Positions 35,252 to 43,800 of a stretch of DNA of 64,000 nucleotides are shown piece after piece (position 1 is the stretch's first letter; each line of letters opens with the position of its first letter). The stretch lies in NCBI RefSeq assembly GCF_001573155.1, contig NZ_JRWG01000006.1, positions 62,001-126,000 of the forward strand, written 5' to 3'. The translations under genes were made by a program, and so were the position numbers. Under the pieces are notes generated by a model, which saw only the letters and a list, made by a program, of their open reading frames with translations, had not been told where the DNA came from and did no database searches. Source of the DNA: Aequorivita aquimaris. GTDB lineage: Bacteria > Bacteroidota > Bacteroidia > Flavobacteriales > Flavobacteriaceae.

Positions 35252-35884
35252 ATGAAAAAAGTTGTAATTGCAGACCACCACCCTGTAACCAGAAAAGGCG
35301 CTTCCGTTTTACTAGATAGCACCAATGAATACAATATTGTTGGGAAAGTTTCCCGCGGATCGGAACTATTGAAATGCCTCGAGAAAGAACGTCCCGATAT
35401 TTTAATTTTAGAATTGAACATTCCTGAAATTAATGGTTTTCACGCACTTCGCAGCATTCGCGAAGAGTTCCCAAAAACTCGAATTGCTATATTTTCATCA
35501 CATCCTGAAGAGATTTATGCCTTGCGCTCAGTAAAATCTGGTGCTGCGGGTTATATTCCAAAAACAATTTCTTCCGAATTATTTCTACATGCTATCAAAC
35601 GTATCGCGATGGGCGGTATATTTTTGAATGATGAATTTGCAGCCGCTTTCAACAGCCGTTCTGTAAATGACAATACTCTGGTAGGCAGATATAAGAAACT
35701 TTCCGCAAGGGAAATTGAAGTTCTCAACCTACTATCAAATGGCAAGCGCAATAAAGACATAGCCTCACTTTTGGAAATCAACGAAAAGACCGTAAGCACT
35801 TATAAAACAAGACTTTTAAAGAAATTAAACGTGACAAGTTTGGCAGAGTTGATAAACCAAGCGCGGATGTTTCAATTTTCTTAA
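35252..35884 (+). CDS. NarL-type response regulator with Glu at the phospho-acceptor site
   Basis: 210-aa receiver plus LuxR-type HTH protein. In the receiver, Asp8 (IADHHP), the Ser82 region (IFSSHP) and Lys104 (GYIPK) are kept. The residue that is normally the phosphorylated Asp is Glu54, in LILELNIP. The DNA-binding domain is at about 146-200 (LSAREIEVLNLLSNGKRNKDIASLLEINEKTVSTYKTR). No histidine kinase lies nearby, so it is an orphan. Glu can mimic phospho-Asp, so constant activity or non-phosphate control is possible. It converges with dnaG, with one base between. Confidence 0.93.
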   Translation: MKKVVIADHHPVTRKGASVLLDSTNEYNIVGKVSRGSELLKCLEKERPDILILELNIPEINGFHALRSIREEFPKTRIAIFSSHPEEIYALRSVKSGAAGYIPKTISSELFLHAIKRIAMGGIFLNDEFAAAFNSRSVNDNTLVGRYKKLSAREIEVLNLLSNGKRNKDIASLLEINEKTVSTYKTRLLKKLNVTSLAELINQARMFQFS

Positions 35885-35885
35885 T

Positions 35886-37898
35886 TTACAAAACCCGGTT
35901 AAGTTTATTGGAAAGTACTTTTTTTAAACTTAAATAATCTACAATTTCCTGTAAACCTGATTCTTTTTCAGGGCTGTCCTCATGTTTCATTGTTTCGGAA
36001 AGCTCGTTTATTTTTTGGGAAACCAAATGACGACGCAGGTTCAAAATGGTCTCACTCACCATTTGGGCAATGGTTTGGTCTTTTTCTTTCACGTAGATTT
36101 CCTTTCGTTCCCAATTGTGGAGCACATAGCGCTCCTCTTCCATCAAAATATGTGTGACCGCAGAAGCCATTTCGGGCTCCAGTTCATTAATAAAAGTTTC
36201 AGCCTTCGCTTCAGGGTTTAGGTTAAAACGATTGACCACTTCAAAGTATAGATCCTTGAACTCTGGATTTGTAAATTCAATCTCATCCTCTTGCAAGTCT
36301 AAATATATTTTTTCAAAAACGCGCGACTTGTGGATTTCTGGGCGCAAGGTGATTTCGCCTTTTTCATCTGCCTCCAAAATCAATTCCTCAAAATCTTCCT
36401 CTACATTTCCATAGAGCAACAGCAGTTCAATTAATTTTTGTTCCAACTGTAGCTGAACATCTACTTTTTCAATCTTTTTTTCTGAAGGAATAACCTCAAA
36501 GGCTTCCTGCGGAACAACATTTTTTTTGGCAGCATCCTTTCTGTCTTTCTGAAATATCTGCGCAAGGGTGTTAAAGAGCACCTGTTCCGAAATATCCATA
36601 ATACGCGAACATTCCTTTATGTAAACTTCGCGTTTTATAACATCCGGGATTTTGGCGATGCTATTAACCATATCGTGAATGGTCTCAGATTTTTTTATGG
36701 GATCATTCTTAGCTTCATTTGCTAGTAGCGAAGCCTTAAAGGTGATAAAATCCTTGGCGTTTTCTTCCAAATAAAGGGTAAGTTCCTCCAAAGAGTTTTT
36801 TCGCGAAAAACTATCTGGGTCCTCTCCTTCCGGAAAGGTGCAAATCTTCACGTTCATCCCCTGTTCCAATATCAAATCGATACCGCGAAGCGAAGCGCGA
36901 AGGCCTGCCGCATCACCGTCAAAAAGTACGGTTATGTTTTTTGTAAGTCTATTTATAAGCCGGATCTGTTCCGGGGTCAAGGCCGTTCCCGATGAAGAAA
37001 CTACGTTGTGGATGCCTGTTTGGTAAAACTGGATAACATCGGTATATCCTTCTACCAAATAGCAATTGTCTTCCTTTGCGATGCTCTGTTTTGCGTGAAA
37101 AATTCCGTAGAGCACTTTACTTTTATGGTAAATGTCGCTTTCGGGGGAGTTTAGGTATTTCGCGGCTTTTTTTTCCGAAGTTAAAATTCGCCCACCAAAA
37201 CCCAATGTACGGCCGCTCATACTGAGAATCGGGAACATTACCCTACCTTTAAAACGGTCAAATTGTTTTTCTTCTTTTACAATTGTTAAACCGGTTTTTT
37301 CCAAAAACTCAAGCTTGTAGCCTTTTTTAATAGCGTGGTTGGTAAAGGCATCCCAAGAATCTGGGGAATACCCCAGTTCAAATTTTTTGATAGTTTCATC
37401 GGTAAAACCGCGTTCCTTAAAATAGGAAAGCCCAATAGCCTTGCCCTCCTCGGTTTTGAGCAATGTGTTGTGAAAATATTCTTTTGCGAATTCGCTTACT
37501 AAGTAAAGACTTTCGCGCTCGTTGGCATGTTCCTTTTCTTCGGCAGTCTGTTCGGTTTCCTCTACTTCTATTCCATACTTTTTGGCAAGGTACTTTATGG
37601 CTTCGGGATAGGTGAAATGTTCGTGCTCCATTAAAAAAGCCACCACGTTACCGCCTTTTCCACTACTGAAATCTTTCCAAATTTGTTTAACGGGACTAAC
37701 CATAAAACTCGGGGAGCGCTCATCGGTAAAAGGGCTTAGCCCCTTAAAATTGCTTCCTGATTTTTTCAACTGTACAAAATCGCCGATTACCTCCTCTACC
37801 CGGGCGGTTTCAAAAACATTGTCTATGGTGGTTTTGGAGATCAGATTATTAGATTTTTGATTTGTAAAAATAGGGATATTAAGAAAAGAAACCTGCAC
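35886..37898 (-). CDS. dnaG: DNA primase DnaG with degenerate zinc-binding domain
   Basis: Primase that lays RNA primers for replication. The TOPRIM core is intact: CYLVEGYTDVIQFYQ with the catalytic Glu, then TVLFDGDAAGLRAS. The C-terminal DnaB-binding part is present. The N-terminal zinc ribbon has lost its ligands: the usual CPFH reads SPFT (residues 55-58), and the usual Cys-x-x-Cys reads DFSS (76-79). No ATG is available. The frame opens at GTG 37898, but related proteins begin at the equivalent of ISKTTIDNV (37841), where the codons are CTG ATC. The true start is therefore uncertain. Confidence 0.92.
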   Translation of the reverse strand: MQVSFLNIPIFTNQKSNNLISKTTIDNVFETARVEEVIGDFVQLKKSGSNFKGLSPFTDERSPSFMVSPVKQIWKDFSSGKGGNVVAFLMEHEHFTYPEAIKYLAKKYGIEVEETEQTAEEKEHANERESLYLVSEFAKEYFHNTLLKTEEGKAIGLSYFKERGFTDETIKKFELGYSPDSWDAFTNHAIKKGYKLEFLEKTGLTIVKEEKQFDRFKGRVMFPILSMSGRTLGFGGRILTSEKKAAKYLNSPESDIYHKSKVLYGIFHAKQSIAKEDNCYLVEGYTDVIQFYQTGIHNVVSSSGTALTPEQIRLINRLTKNITVLFDGDAAGLRASLRGIDLILEQGMNVKICTFPEGEDPDSFSRKNSLEELTLYLEENAKDFITFKASLLANEAKNDPIKKSETIHDMVNSIAKIPDVIKREVYIKECSRIMDISEQVLFNTLAQIFQKDRKDAAKKNVVPQEAFEVIPSEKKIEKVDVQLQLEQKLIELLLLYGNVEEDFEELILEADEKGEITLRPEIHKSRVFEKIYLDLQEDEIEFTNPEFKDLYFEVVNRFNLNPEAKAETFINELEPEMASAVTHILMEEERYVLHNWERKEIYVKEKDQTIAQMVSETILNLRRHLVSQKINELSETMKHEDSPEKESGLQEIVDYLSLKKVLSNKLNRVL

Positions 37899-37952
37899 GA
37901 ATTTTAAAAATCCATACAGGTTTTAAACAACGAATAATGAAAGGGGTTATGG

Positions 37953-39023
37953 CTAATCCATATCAAAACGGAGCCCAAGGGAAACGTTGCGTTGGTCTAT
38001 GGGGTTATTCTTGAAAATGGTATTAAGATCATACTTGGCATACAATGCCACGCCCTGCCAACCTATATAACCACTAAGGCCATAAATGAAATTGTTTGTG
38101 TTATAATTCGCTTTAAGTTTAAGTTTTCTGTCTTCACCTTCTTCTTCAAACTTTAGTTTTTGGCGTGTGCTAAGATTGATACCGGCATACCCGCCAAGGC
38201 CAATTTTAATTTTGTTTTCGGTGGAATAACGAAAATAATCATCGTGTTCTATTTTTTTTGAAGGTCCAAATTCAAAGTGGATAGGCACTACGAGATTGTC
38301 CATGCGGAATTTTGATTTATCCAAATCCAATGGGTATTCCTGAAGTTCGGTCTGCTCGCCTGTATCTACATAATAACGGTTGTCAGTAGGTTTTAAGCCA
38401 TTAAATTGAAAAGATAGGCCATACTTAACGCGCACCCAATTTGTATTTTTAAACACGCGGGTTTTCCACGCCCAGCCGAGTTCGACAAAGCGGCTTCCGG
38501 CAACTTTGAAGTCTGAGTCCTGCAAGGATTCGCCTTCTGTAATTGCATTATTGAGACCAAAAGCAAAGACCAGATCTGAGGTGGTTCGGCGATCGTATTT
38601 GCGCTTTTTATTTTTGGGACCAATGTAGAGCACATTGTCATTTTCACTGTCTTTGCCAGAGGAACCGAAGCGTAGAATAATTTGGCCATCTTCGTCTTCG
38701 TCTATGTTTCCGTTTCGTTGTATTAGTGCGACTTTATTGTCTATAATCGCCAAACGGTTCTCAATATTTAAGGCGTGTTTTTCAGCCGCCTCCTGTTTTA
38801 AGTTTTCTGCCTCAGCTTCAGTGATATTACCGCTTTCCAGGCGTTTATTGATATTTTCAACGTCAAGCTTCAATGCGTCTTTTTCTTCTTGGACAATCTT
38901 TTCTTTTAAGGAATTAAGACGCTCCACAGCGGTTTTTGTATCGTGGTCGTTTTCCTGAGCTTGGGTGCAAACCCCTGCAAGTAGCCAAAGGGCAAGGGCG
39001 GTGGTAAAAGTAATTAATTTCAT
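37953..39023 (-). CDS. secreted coiled-coil plus beta-barrel protein
   Basis: 356 aa with signal peptide (MKLITFTTALALWLLAGVCTQA). Residues about 28-100 form a charged helical stretch (VERLNSLKEKIVQEEKDALKLD..., EAEAENLKQEAAEKHALNIENR) that should form a coiled coil. From about 150 on the sequence turns into amphipathic strands typical of an outer-membrane barrel, ending NVSLGLRFDMD. The family is unknown to me. I chose ATG 39023 because the longest frame to 39098 adds repeat-derived residues before the signal. It is downstream of a sigma/anti-sigma pair and may be its target or partner. Confidence 0.75.
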   Translation of the reverse strand: MKLITFTTALALWLLAGVCTQAQENDHDTKTAVERLNSLKEKIVQEEKDALKLDVENINKRLESGNITEAEAENLKQEAAEKHALNIENRLAIIDNKVALIQRNGNIDEDEDGQIILRFGSSGKDSENDNVLYIGPKNKKRKYDRRTTSDLVFAFGLNNAITEGESLQDSDFKVAGSRFVELGWAWKTRVFKNTNWVRVKYGLSFQFNGLKPTDNRYYVDTGEQTELQEYPLDLDKSKFRMDNLVVPIHFEFGPSKKIEHDDYFRYSTENKIKIGLGGYAGINLSTRQKLKFEEEGEDRKLKLKANYNTNNFIYGLSGYIGWQGVALYAKYDLNTIFKNNPIDQRNVSLGLRFDMD

Positions 39024-39062
39024 AACTGTTCGATTTTTGATTAATGATGATGATGAATGTTT

Positions 39063-39107
39063 TTGTTTATTGTTTATTGAAAATTGAGCATTGAGCATTG
39101 AAAATTG
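39063..39107. repeat. degenerate TTTATTG/AGCATTG-word repeat
   Basis: TTGTTTATTG and TTTATTG are followed by AAAATTGAGCATTG, AGCATTG and AAAATTG, ending at the stop codon of the membrane-protein gene. Confidence 0.6.
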
Positions 39108-39902
39108 CTAATCGTTTCTTTCTGAAACCGCGGTCCTGATTTTATTAAAACCTTCGCCGAGGGCATCAAAAACCTTGTCGCGGAAACTTTTTTCCAGCTC
39201 CCACTCTACGTCCTCCAGCAAAGCGGTGGCATCTACCTTTGGACTGCTAAGAATTCGCTGGGTTTGTATATCGTGGCGGGCGCTGTTTAGCAATGCTTCT
39301 ATTTCGCCAACGGTAACTTCGGTGTTATTTTCCTGAAGCTTTTTTACCGAAGCAACCACTTCATCAACCTTAGTATTGAAAATTTTGTCTTCTTCAGGCT
39401 GCAAAGGTTTCTCTGCTTTAATGGGTTGTTTTGTTTCAGTTTTTACGGCAATGGCGTCGGTCTTTTCAATTTTTTCGTCAACGGCAGATTTTTTTGTACC
39501 GTTGGGCTGCGGAAGGAATTGCGGTTTATTTGAACGGGTTGTTTGTTTCTTTTCGGATTGCTTTTCAGAAGTATTTTCCGCTTTCGATTTTTCTTCCGAA
39601 GCGATTTCTTCCTTATTTATAATCTGTGGAATGATTTCAGAATTTTCTTCAACTTTGGTTTTTTCTGTGTTCTCATTTACTATTGGGGTGGCTATTTCCG
39701 AAGTATTTCTACTAAAGAAAATTGATGCTACGATTAGCAATCCCGCAAAACTTGCGGCAGCATAATACCAAAAAAAGTTTTTCTTTCTGGGCTGTTCGGC
39801 ATCCAGTTTTGCTTCCAGTTTTTTCCATGCGTCGGCTGATGGCTTAAGTTCTCTTGCCTCCAGTTTTTCGCGGATGTTGTCTTCTAATTTATAAGGTGCC
39901 AT
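39108..39902 (-). CDS. putative membrane anti-sigma factor
   Basis: 264 aa. A short N-terminal cytoplasmic part (LEDNIREKLEARELKPSADAWKKLEAKLDAEQ) is of the type that follows ECF sigma genes in this phylum. One transmembrane segment (FFWYYAAASFAGLLIVASIFF, near residue 45-64) comes next, then a long Glu/Lys/Thr-rich periplasmic region of low complexity and a helical end. The start overlaps the sigma gene by 14 bp. The anti-sigma role is inferred from position and layout, as no classical zinc motif is present. Confidence 0.7.
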   Translation of the reverse strand: MAPYKLEDNIREKLEARELKPSADAWKKLEAKLDAEQPRKKNFFWYYAAASFAGLLIVASIFFSRNTSEIATPIVNENTEKTKVEENSEIIPQIINKEEIASEEKSKAENTSEKQSEKKQTTRSNKPQFLPQPNGTKKSAVDEKIEKTDAIAVKTETKQPIKAEKPLQPEEDKIFNTKVDEVVASVKKLQENNTEVTVGEIEALLNSARHDIQTQRILSSPKVDATALLEDVEWELEKSFRDKVFDALGEGFNKIRTAVSERND

Positions 39903-40455
39903 AGCTTAGATTATTTTGTTGTTTTACCATATTTTGGAGCATTTTACGTGCTTTGAACAGTTGCGTTTTTGAAGTGTTTTCACTAATCTGCAACAGTTCT
40001 GCAATTTCACCGTGCTTGTAACCTTCTACCGCGTAGAGCACAAAAACCGTTTTATAGCCGTCGGGCAGGTTGTCTATCATTTTTTGGATTTCGGCCTCTT
40101 CAAGTTCGGTCTCTATAAAGGTGGCGTGCGCGGTGCTGTTTTCAATTTCCGTTTCTGAAATAAAATGCAATTTTTTATCTTTCCGAAGTTGCGAAATACT
40201 TTCGTTCACCATAATTCTTCTGATCCACCCCTCAAAGCTGCCTTCGTTTTTGAAGTCCTTTAAATGTGTAAACATTTTGAAAAAACCCGAAAGCATTACC
40301 TCTTCAGCCAAATCGTTGTTTTTTAAATACTGTCTGCAAACGCCCAGCATTTTTGGCGAAAACATTTCAAACAATTGATGCTGCGCACGGCGGTCTCCTT
40401 TGGATGCCTTGGCTATCAATTTTGAGTAGTTTTTATGTAAGGGTATAATTTTCAA
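39889..40455 (-). CDS. ECF-type RNA polymerase sigma factor
   Basis: 188 aa. Region 2 is KASKGDRRAQHQLFEMFSPKMLGVCRQYLKNNDLAEEVMLSGFFKMFTHLKDF with the EGWIRRIMVNESI continuation. Region 4 is DNLPDGYKTVFVLYAVEGYKHGEIAELLQISENTSKTQLFKARKML. Both regions and the lack of regions 1 and 3 define the ECF group. It is the first gene of a three-gene unit with a membrane protein and a barrel protein, implying envelope-stress control. Confidence 0.92.
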   Translation of the reverse strand: MKIIPLHKNYSKLIAKASKGDRRAQHQLFEMFSPKMLGVCRQYLKNNDLAEEVMLSGFFKMFTHLKDFKNEGSFEGWIRRIMVNESISQLRKDKKLHFISETEIENSTAHATFIETELEEAEIQKMIDNLPDGYKTVFVLYAVEGYKHGEIAELLQISENTSKTQLFKARKMLQNMVKQQNNLSYGTL

Positions 40456-40534
40456 AATAAGCTTCGCTGTTAAAGGCTTCTATTTTAATAGACGCAGGTT
40501 TTTGAAAAATGGTTGTCTGATGGGGGAAAAGCTT

Positions 40535-40600
40535 TCAGTTTTCAGTCGCAGTATTCAGTTAGCCACAGAATACTGCGACTGAATACTGAGACTGAGACCT
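40535..40600. repeat. junction repeat with 12-bp inverted arms
   Basis: CAGTCGCAGTAT (40543-40554) and its complement ATACTGCGACTG (40570-40581) flank TCAGTTAGCCACAGA. Further ACTGA and CAGTATTCAG words follow. It shares words with 29302-29347 and could also end transcripts. Confidence 0.7.
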
Positions 40601-40601
40601 G

Positions 40602-41579
40602 CTATTTTTTCCGGTCGATAACATAATTCACCATCAATTCCAGTGATTCTTTGTAGGGCGAAGCAGGATAGGTTTCAAGGAGTTGTAGCGCTTGTTGTTG
40701 GTACTCCTTCATTGTTGTAACGGCATAATCAAGACCGCCATTGTTTTTGACAAAAGTGATGACTTCCTTAACGCGCTGCTTGTCTTTATTGTGGTTTTTA
40801 ACCGAATTGATAAGCCACTTTTTTTCTTCGGAAGACGAATTATTTAGGGCATATATTAAAGGTAGTGTCATCTTTTGTTCCTTAATATCGATACCCGTGG
40901 GCTTGCCGATGCGCTCGTTGCCATAATCAAAAAGATCATCCTTTATTTGGAAAGCAATACCAATGAGCTCGCCAAACTTGCGCATTTTTTCCACTTCCGA
41001 ATCTGGTGCCATCACGGAACGGGCGCCCATGGCACAGCAAGCGGCTATTAAAGTTGCTGTTTTTTGGCGGATGATTTCAAAATAGATTTCTTCGGTAATG
41101 TCAAGCCTTCTGGCTTTTTCAATTTGCAGGAGTTCGCCCTCGCTCATTTCGCGTACGGCTACGGAAATTATTTTTAACAAGTCAAAATCGTCGTTGTCTA
41201 TGGATAGCAGCAAACCTTTTGAAAGCAAATAATCACCAACGAGTACTGCGATTTTGTTTTTCCAAAGTGCGTTTATGGAAAAGAACCCGCGCCTCCGGTT
41301 GCTATCGTCCACCACATCATCGTGTACAAGCGTTGCCGTGTGGATAAGCTCGATAACGGAAGCCCCGCGGTAGGTACGTTCGTTCACTTCGCCATTGCCT
41401 GTCATTTTTGCGATCAGGAATACAAACATGGGGCGCATCTGTTTTCCTTTTCGGTTTACAACGTAATGGGTAATTCTATTTAGCAGGGAAACTTTGGAAG
41501 ACATAGAAGCGGAGAACTTTTTTTCAAAAAGCTCCATTTCGGTTTCAATGGGAAGTTTGATGCGCGAAACTATCTTCAT
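40602..41579 (-). CDS. trans-polyprenyl diphosphate synthase
   Basis: 325-aa all-helical prenyltransferase that extends an allylic diphosphate with isopentenyl units, probably to the long side chain of menaquinone. The first Asp-rich motif is LVHDDVVDDSNRRRG and the second is FQIKDDLFDYGNERIGKPTG. KGKQMRPMFVFL supplies the upstream Lys/Arg pair. Product length cannot be read by eye, and quinone chain synthesis is inferred from the family. A TATCTTTG -7 box sits only 7 bp before the ATG. Confidence 0.92.
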   Translation of the reverse strand: MKIVSRIKLPIETEMELFEKKFSASMSSKVSLLNRITHYVVNRKGKQMRPMFVFLIAKMTGNGEVNERTYRGASVIELIHTATLVHDDVVDDSNRRRGFFSINALWKNKIAVLVGDYLLSKGLLLSIDNDDFDLLKIISVAVREMSEGELLQIEKARRLDITEEIYFEIIRQKTATLIAACCAMGARSVMAPDSEVEKMRKFGELIGIAFQIKDDLFDYGNERIGKPTGIDIKEQKMTLPLIYALNNSSSEEKKWLINSVKNHNKDKQRVKEVITFVKNNGGLDYAVTTMKEYQQQALQLLETYPASPYKESLELMVNYVIDRKK

Positions 41580-41586
41580 AAAGGTT

Positions 41587-41594
41587 CAAAGATA
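41587..41594 (-). promoter_or_regulatory. -7 box of the polyprenyl synthetase gene, 7 bp from ATG
   Basis: TATCTTTG on the minus strand. The distance to the ATG suggests a very short or absent 5' leader. Confidence 0.5.
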
Positions 41595-41857
41595 GTCAAA
41601 TTTGAATGATGGATTTGGAGGTACTATTTTATAAAATCTACCAAAATTAGTTGCTGAAAATTTTCCTTAACAAAATTTTAGCAGTCTGGATTAATTTCCA
41701 AAAAGTAAAAAGCGCAATCAATTATAGGCTTTGCACAGAAATCTTTAAAAAGCTTGTTAATAATTGTGGAGAATACAATATAACCTGTAAACCTTATCAG
41801 AATATTCAAAAATACGTTAAACTCTTGGGATGTACAGTAAAACAGAAGGTCAAAAGT
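41595..41857. other. non-coding AT-rich gap
   Basis: No supported gene lies between the polyprenyl synthetase and the T9SS cargo gene. An imperfect inverted repeat (GCTGAAAATTTT ... AAAATTTTAGC, 41653-41682) has no T-run. A 69-codon frame at 41651-41860 is Lys/Asn-rich and looks accidental. Confidence 0.55.
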
Positions 41858-41865
41858 TAACTTTG
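41858..41865 (+). promoter_or_regulatory. -7 box of the adhesin-like T9SS gene
   Basis: TAACTTTG, 35 bp before the ATG at 41901. Confidence 0.55.
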
Positions 41866-41900
41866 GAACAATAAATTTTAACTCCTTAATTAATATTAAA

Positions 41901-42707
41901 ATGAAAAAAATTACATTATTGGCCGCATTATTTGCTGGCTTTGCTATGAATGCACAGACTATTTTCTTTACAGACGATTTCAATGATGAAGATGTTTCAG
42001 ATTGGACACGTTATGACGAAGATGGAGATGGAAATTTTTGGGCTGATCTATTTGTTGTTGAAGACGGAAACGGAAACCCTGTAACTCCAGTTTCAATTAT
42101 TTCAAGATCTTGGCAAAGTTTTCCATTAACTCCAGACAATTGGATTGTTTCTCCTGCAATTGATTTAACAACTGCAAGTGGTGATGTTCAATTAACTTGG
42201 AAGGTTCAAGCTGCTGCGGCTACTTGGGATTTGGAGAACTACAGTGTATACGTTGGAACTAGTAGCGATATTGCCAATCTAGAATCAGCTACCGTTACTT
42301 TTAATGAAGTTTATGATGACCCAAATGATGAAGGAACTCAATATGAGCGTTCCTTAGATCTTTCTAGTTTAGCTGGTGAAACTGTATATGTAGCGTTCAG
42401 GCATCACGATGTTACTGATCAAGACTTCTTATCAATTGATGACGTAACAGTTTCTGGACTTTTAGCAGTTGGGACAAACGAATTCCAAGGTTTCAAACAC
42501 TTTGTTGCTAACGGTCAATTAAACCTTTCTGCAAACACTGCTATGGAGCGTGTTGCCCTTTACAATATGTTGGGTCAAGAAGTAGTTTCACAAAAACTAG
42601 CTAGCAATAATGAAACTGTAAACATTGCTGGACTTCAGTCTGGTGTTTACATTGCTACCGTTTCTATTGAAGGAGCAAGCAAAACTTTCAGAATTGTAAA
42701 AAACTAA
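41901..42707 (+). CDS. T9SS-secreted protein with choice-of-anchor J (cleaved-adhesin) domain
   Basis: 268-aa exported protein. The signal peptide is MKKITLLAALFAGFAMNAQ. Residues about 22-190 form a jelly-roll cleaved-adhesin domain: TDDFNDEDVSDWTRYDEDGDG, then SRSWQSFPLTPDNWIVSPAIDL, then VAFRHHDVTDQDFLSIDDVTV. The C-terminal about 75 residues are a type A T9SS sorting domain (VALYNMLGQEVVSQKL ... GVYIATVSIEGASKTFRIVKN), so it is secreted and removed or anchored at the surface by PorU. It is probably a cell-surface or extracellular protein. No catalytic motif is visible. Codon use looks AT-rich like the sus genes. Confidence 0.88.
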   Translation: MKKITLLAALFAGFAMNAQTIFFTDDFNDEDVSDWTRYDEDGDGNFWADLFVVEDGNGNPVTPVSIISRSWQSFPLTPDNWIVSPAIDLTTASGDVQLTWKVQAAAATWDLENYSVYVGTSSDIANLESATVTFNEVYDDPNDEGTQYERSLDLSSLAGETVYVAFRHHDVTDQDFLSIDDVTVSGLLAVGTNEFQGFKHFVANGQLNLSANTAMERVALYNMLGQEVVSQKLASNNETVNIAGLQSGVYIATVSIEGASKTFRIVKN

Positions 42708-42729
42708 TTTACATTTTATATTGAATTGA

Positions 42730-42757
42730 AAAGAGCGGCCAAAAGCCGCTCTTTTTT
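42730..42757. terminator. bidirectional terminator between the T9SS gene and rlmN
   Basis: The stem AAGAGCGGC / GCCGCTCTT with loop CAAAA is followed by T6 on the plus strand and has an A/T tract suitable for the minus strand, so it probably serves both convergent genes. Confidence 0.88.
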
Positions 42758-43796
42758 ATTGTTTGTTTGCTAACTGACCACAGGCAGCGTCAATATCTTT
42801 ACCGCGACTTCGGCGGACGGTAACTGGAATCCTGTCGTGTTCCAAAGCCTGAATGTAATCATCAATCACGATGGAAGAAGCTTGTTGAAAATGGCCGTCG
42901 TCTATTGGGTTGTATTCAATGATATTTACTTTGCAGGGAACGTACTTACAAAAGGTTACCAAAGCTTCAATATCGGCCCACTTATCGTTTATATCTTTCC
43001 AAACGATGTATTCGTAAGTAATTTTGCGTTTGGTTTTATTGTACCAGTATTCTAATGATTCTCGCAGATCTGGCAGTGTAAAATTCTTCGCAAAAGGCAT
43101 TATCTGCTCCCGCGTTTCTTGAATGGCGGAGTGCAATGATACAGCAAGATTGAATTTCACCTCATCGTCGGCAAGCTTTTTAATCATTTTTGGCACCCCA
43201 GACGTAGATACGGTGATGCGTTTTGGGGACATTCCCAAACCGTCATCTGAGGTAATCTTTTCAATAGACTCCAAAACATTTTTATAATTCATGAGCGGTT
43301 CGCCCATTCCCATAAAAACAATATTTGAAAGCGGTTTGTCGTGATATAAGCGGCTTTCTTTATCAATTGCCACCACTTGGTCGTAAATTTCGTCGGGGTT
43401 TAGATTGCGCATTCGTTTCAACTTGGCAGTAGCGCAAAACGTACAATCCAAACTACAGCCCACTTGCGAGGAAACGCAGGCCGTGGTTCTTTTTTTAGTA
43501 GGAATTAAAACCGACTCAACTACCAAGTCGTCATGAAGTTTTACAGCATTTTTTATGGTGCCGTCATTGCTTTTTTGAAGATGGTCCACCTTTATATGGT
43601 TGATAACGAAGTTTTCATCCAAGTGTTTACGGGTTTCTTTGGAAATATTGGTCATATCATCAAAACTGTGAATTCCCTTACTCCATAACCAATCATATAC
43701 CTGTGTTCCTCGGAAAGCTTTGTCGCCAATACTCTCGAAAAAACTTCGCAGTTCTTCTTTTGAAAGTGCCCGTATATCTTTTTTTTCTGAAACCAT
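42756..43796 (-). CDS. rlmN: 23S rRNA/tRNA (adenine-C2)-methyltransferase RlmN
   Basis: Radical-SAM enzyme methylating A2503 of 23S rRNA and A37 of tRNAs. Of 346 residues, the iron-sulfur motif is C114-SLD-C118-TF-C121. GMGEPLMNYKNVLESI and SPKRITVSTSGVPKMIKKL are typical, and a C-terminal Cys lies in DIDAACGQLA for the methyl-transfer step. The ATG at 43796 stands 4 bp after a TAATTTTG -7 box. It converges with the T9SS gene. Confidence 0.97.
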   Translation of the reverse strand: MVSEKKDIRALSKEELRSFFESIGDKAFRGTQVYDWLWSKGIHSFDDMTNISKETRKHLDENFVINHIKVDHLQKSNDGTIKNAVKLHDDLVVESVLIPTKKRTTACVSSQVGCSLDCTFCATAKLKRMRNLNPDEIYDQVVAIDKESRLYHDKPLSNIVFMGMGEPLMNYKNVLESIEKITSDDGLGMSPKRITVSTSGVPKMIKKLADDEVKFNLAVSLHSAIQETREQIMPFAKNFTLPDLRESLEYWYNKTKRKITYEYIVWKDINDKWADIEALVTFCKYVPCKVNIIEYNPIDDGHFQQASSIVIDDYIQALEHDRIPVTVRRSRGKDIDAACGQLANKQ

Positions 43797-43800
43797 CGTG

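Noticed and set aside
41651-41860. 69-codon plus-strand frame before the T9SS adhesin-like gene
   Set aside because: Lys/Asn-rich accidental translation of an AT-rich gap. It ends on the -7 box of the next gene.
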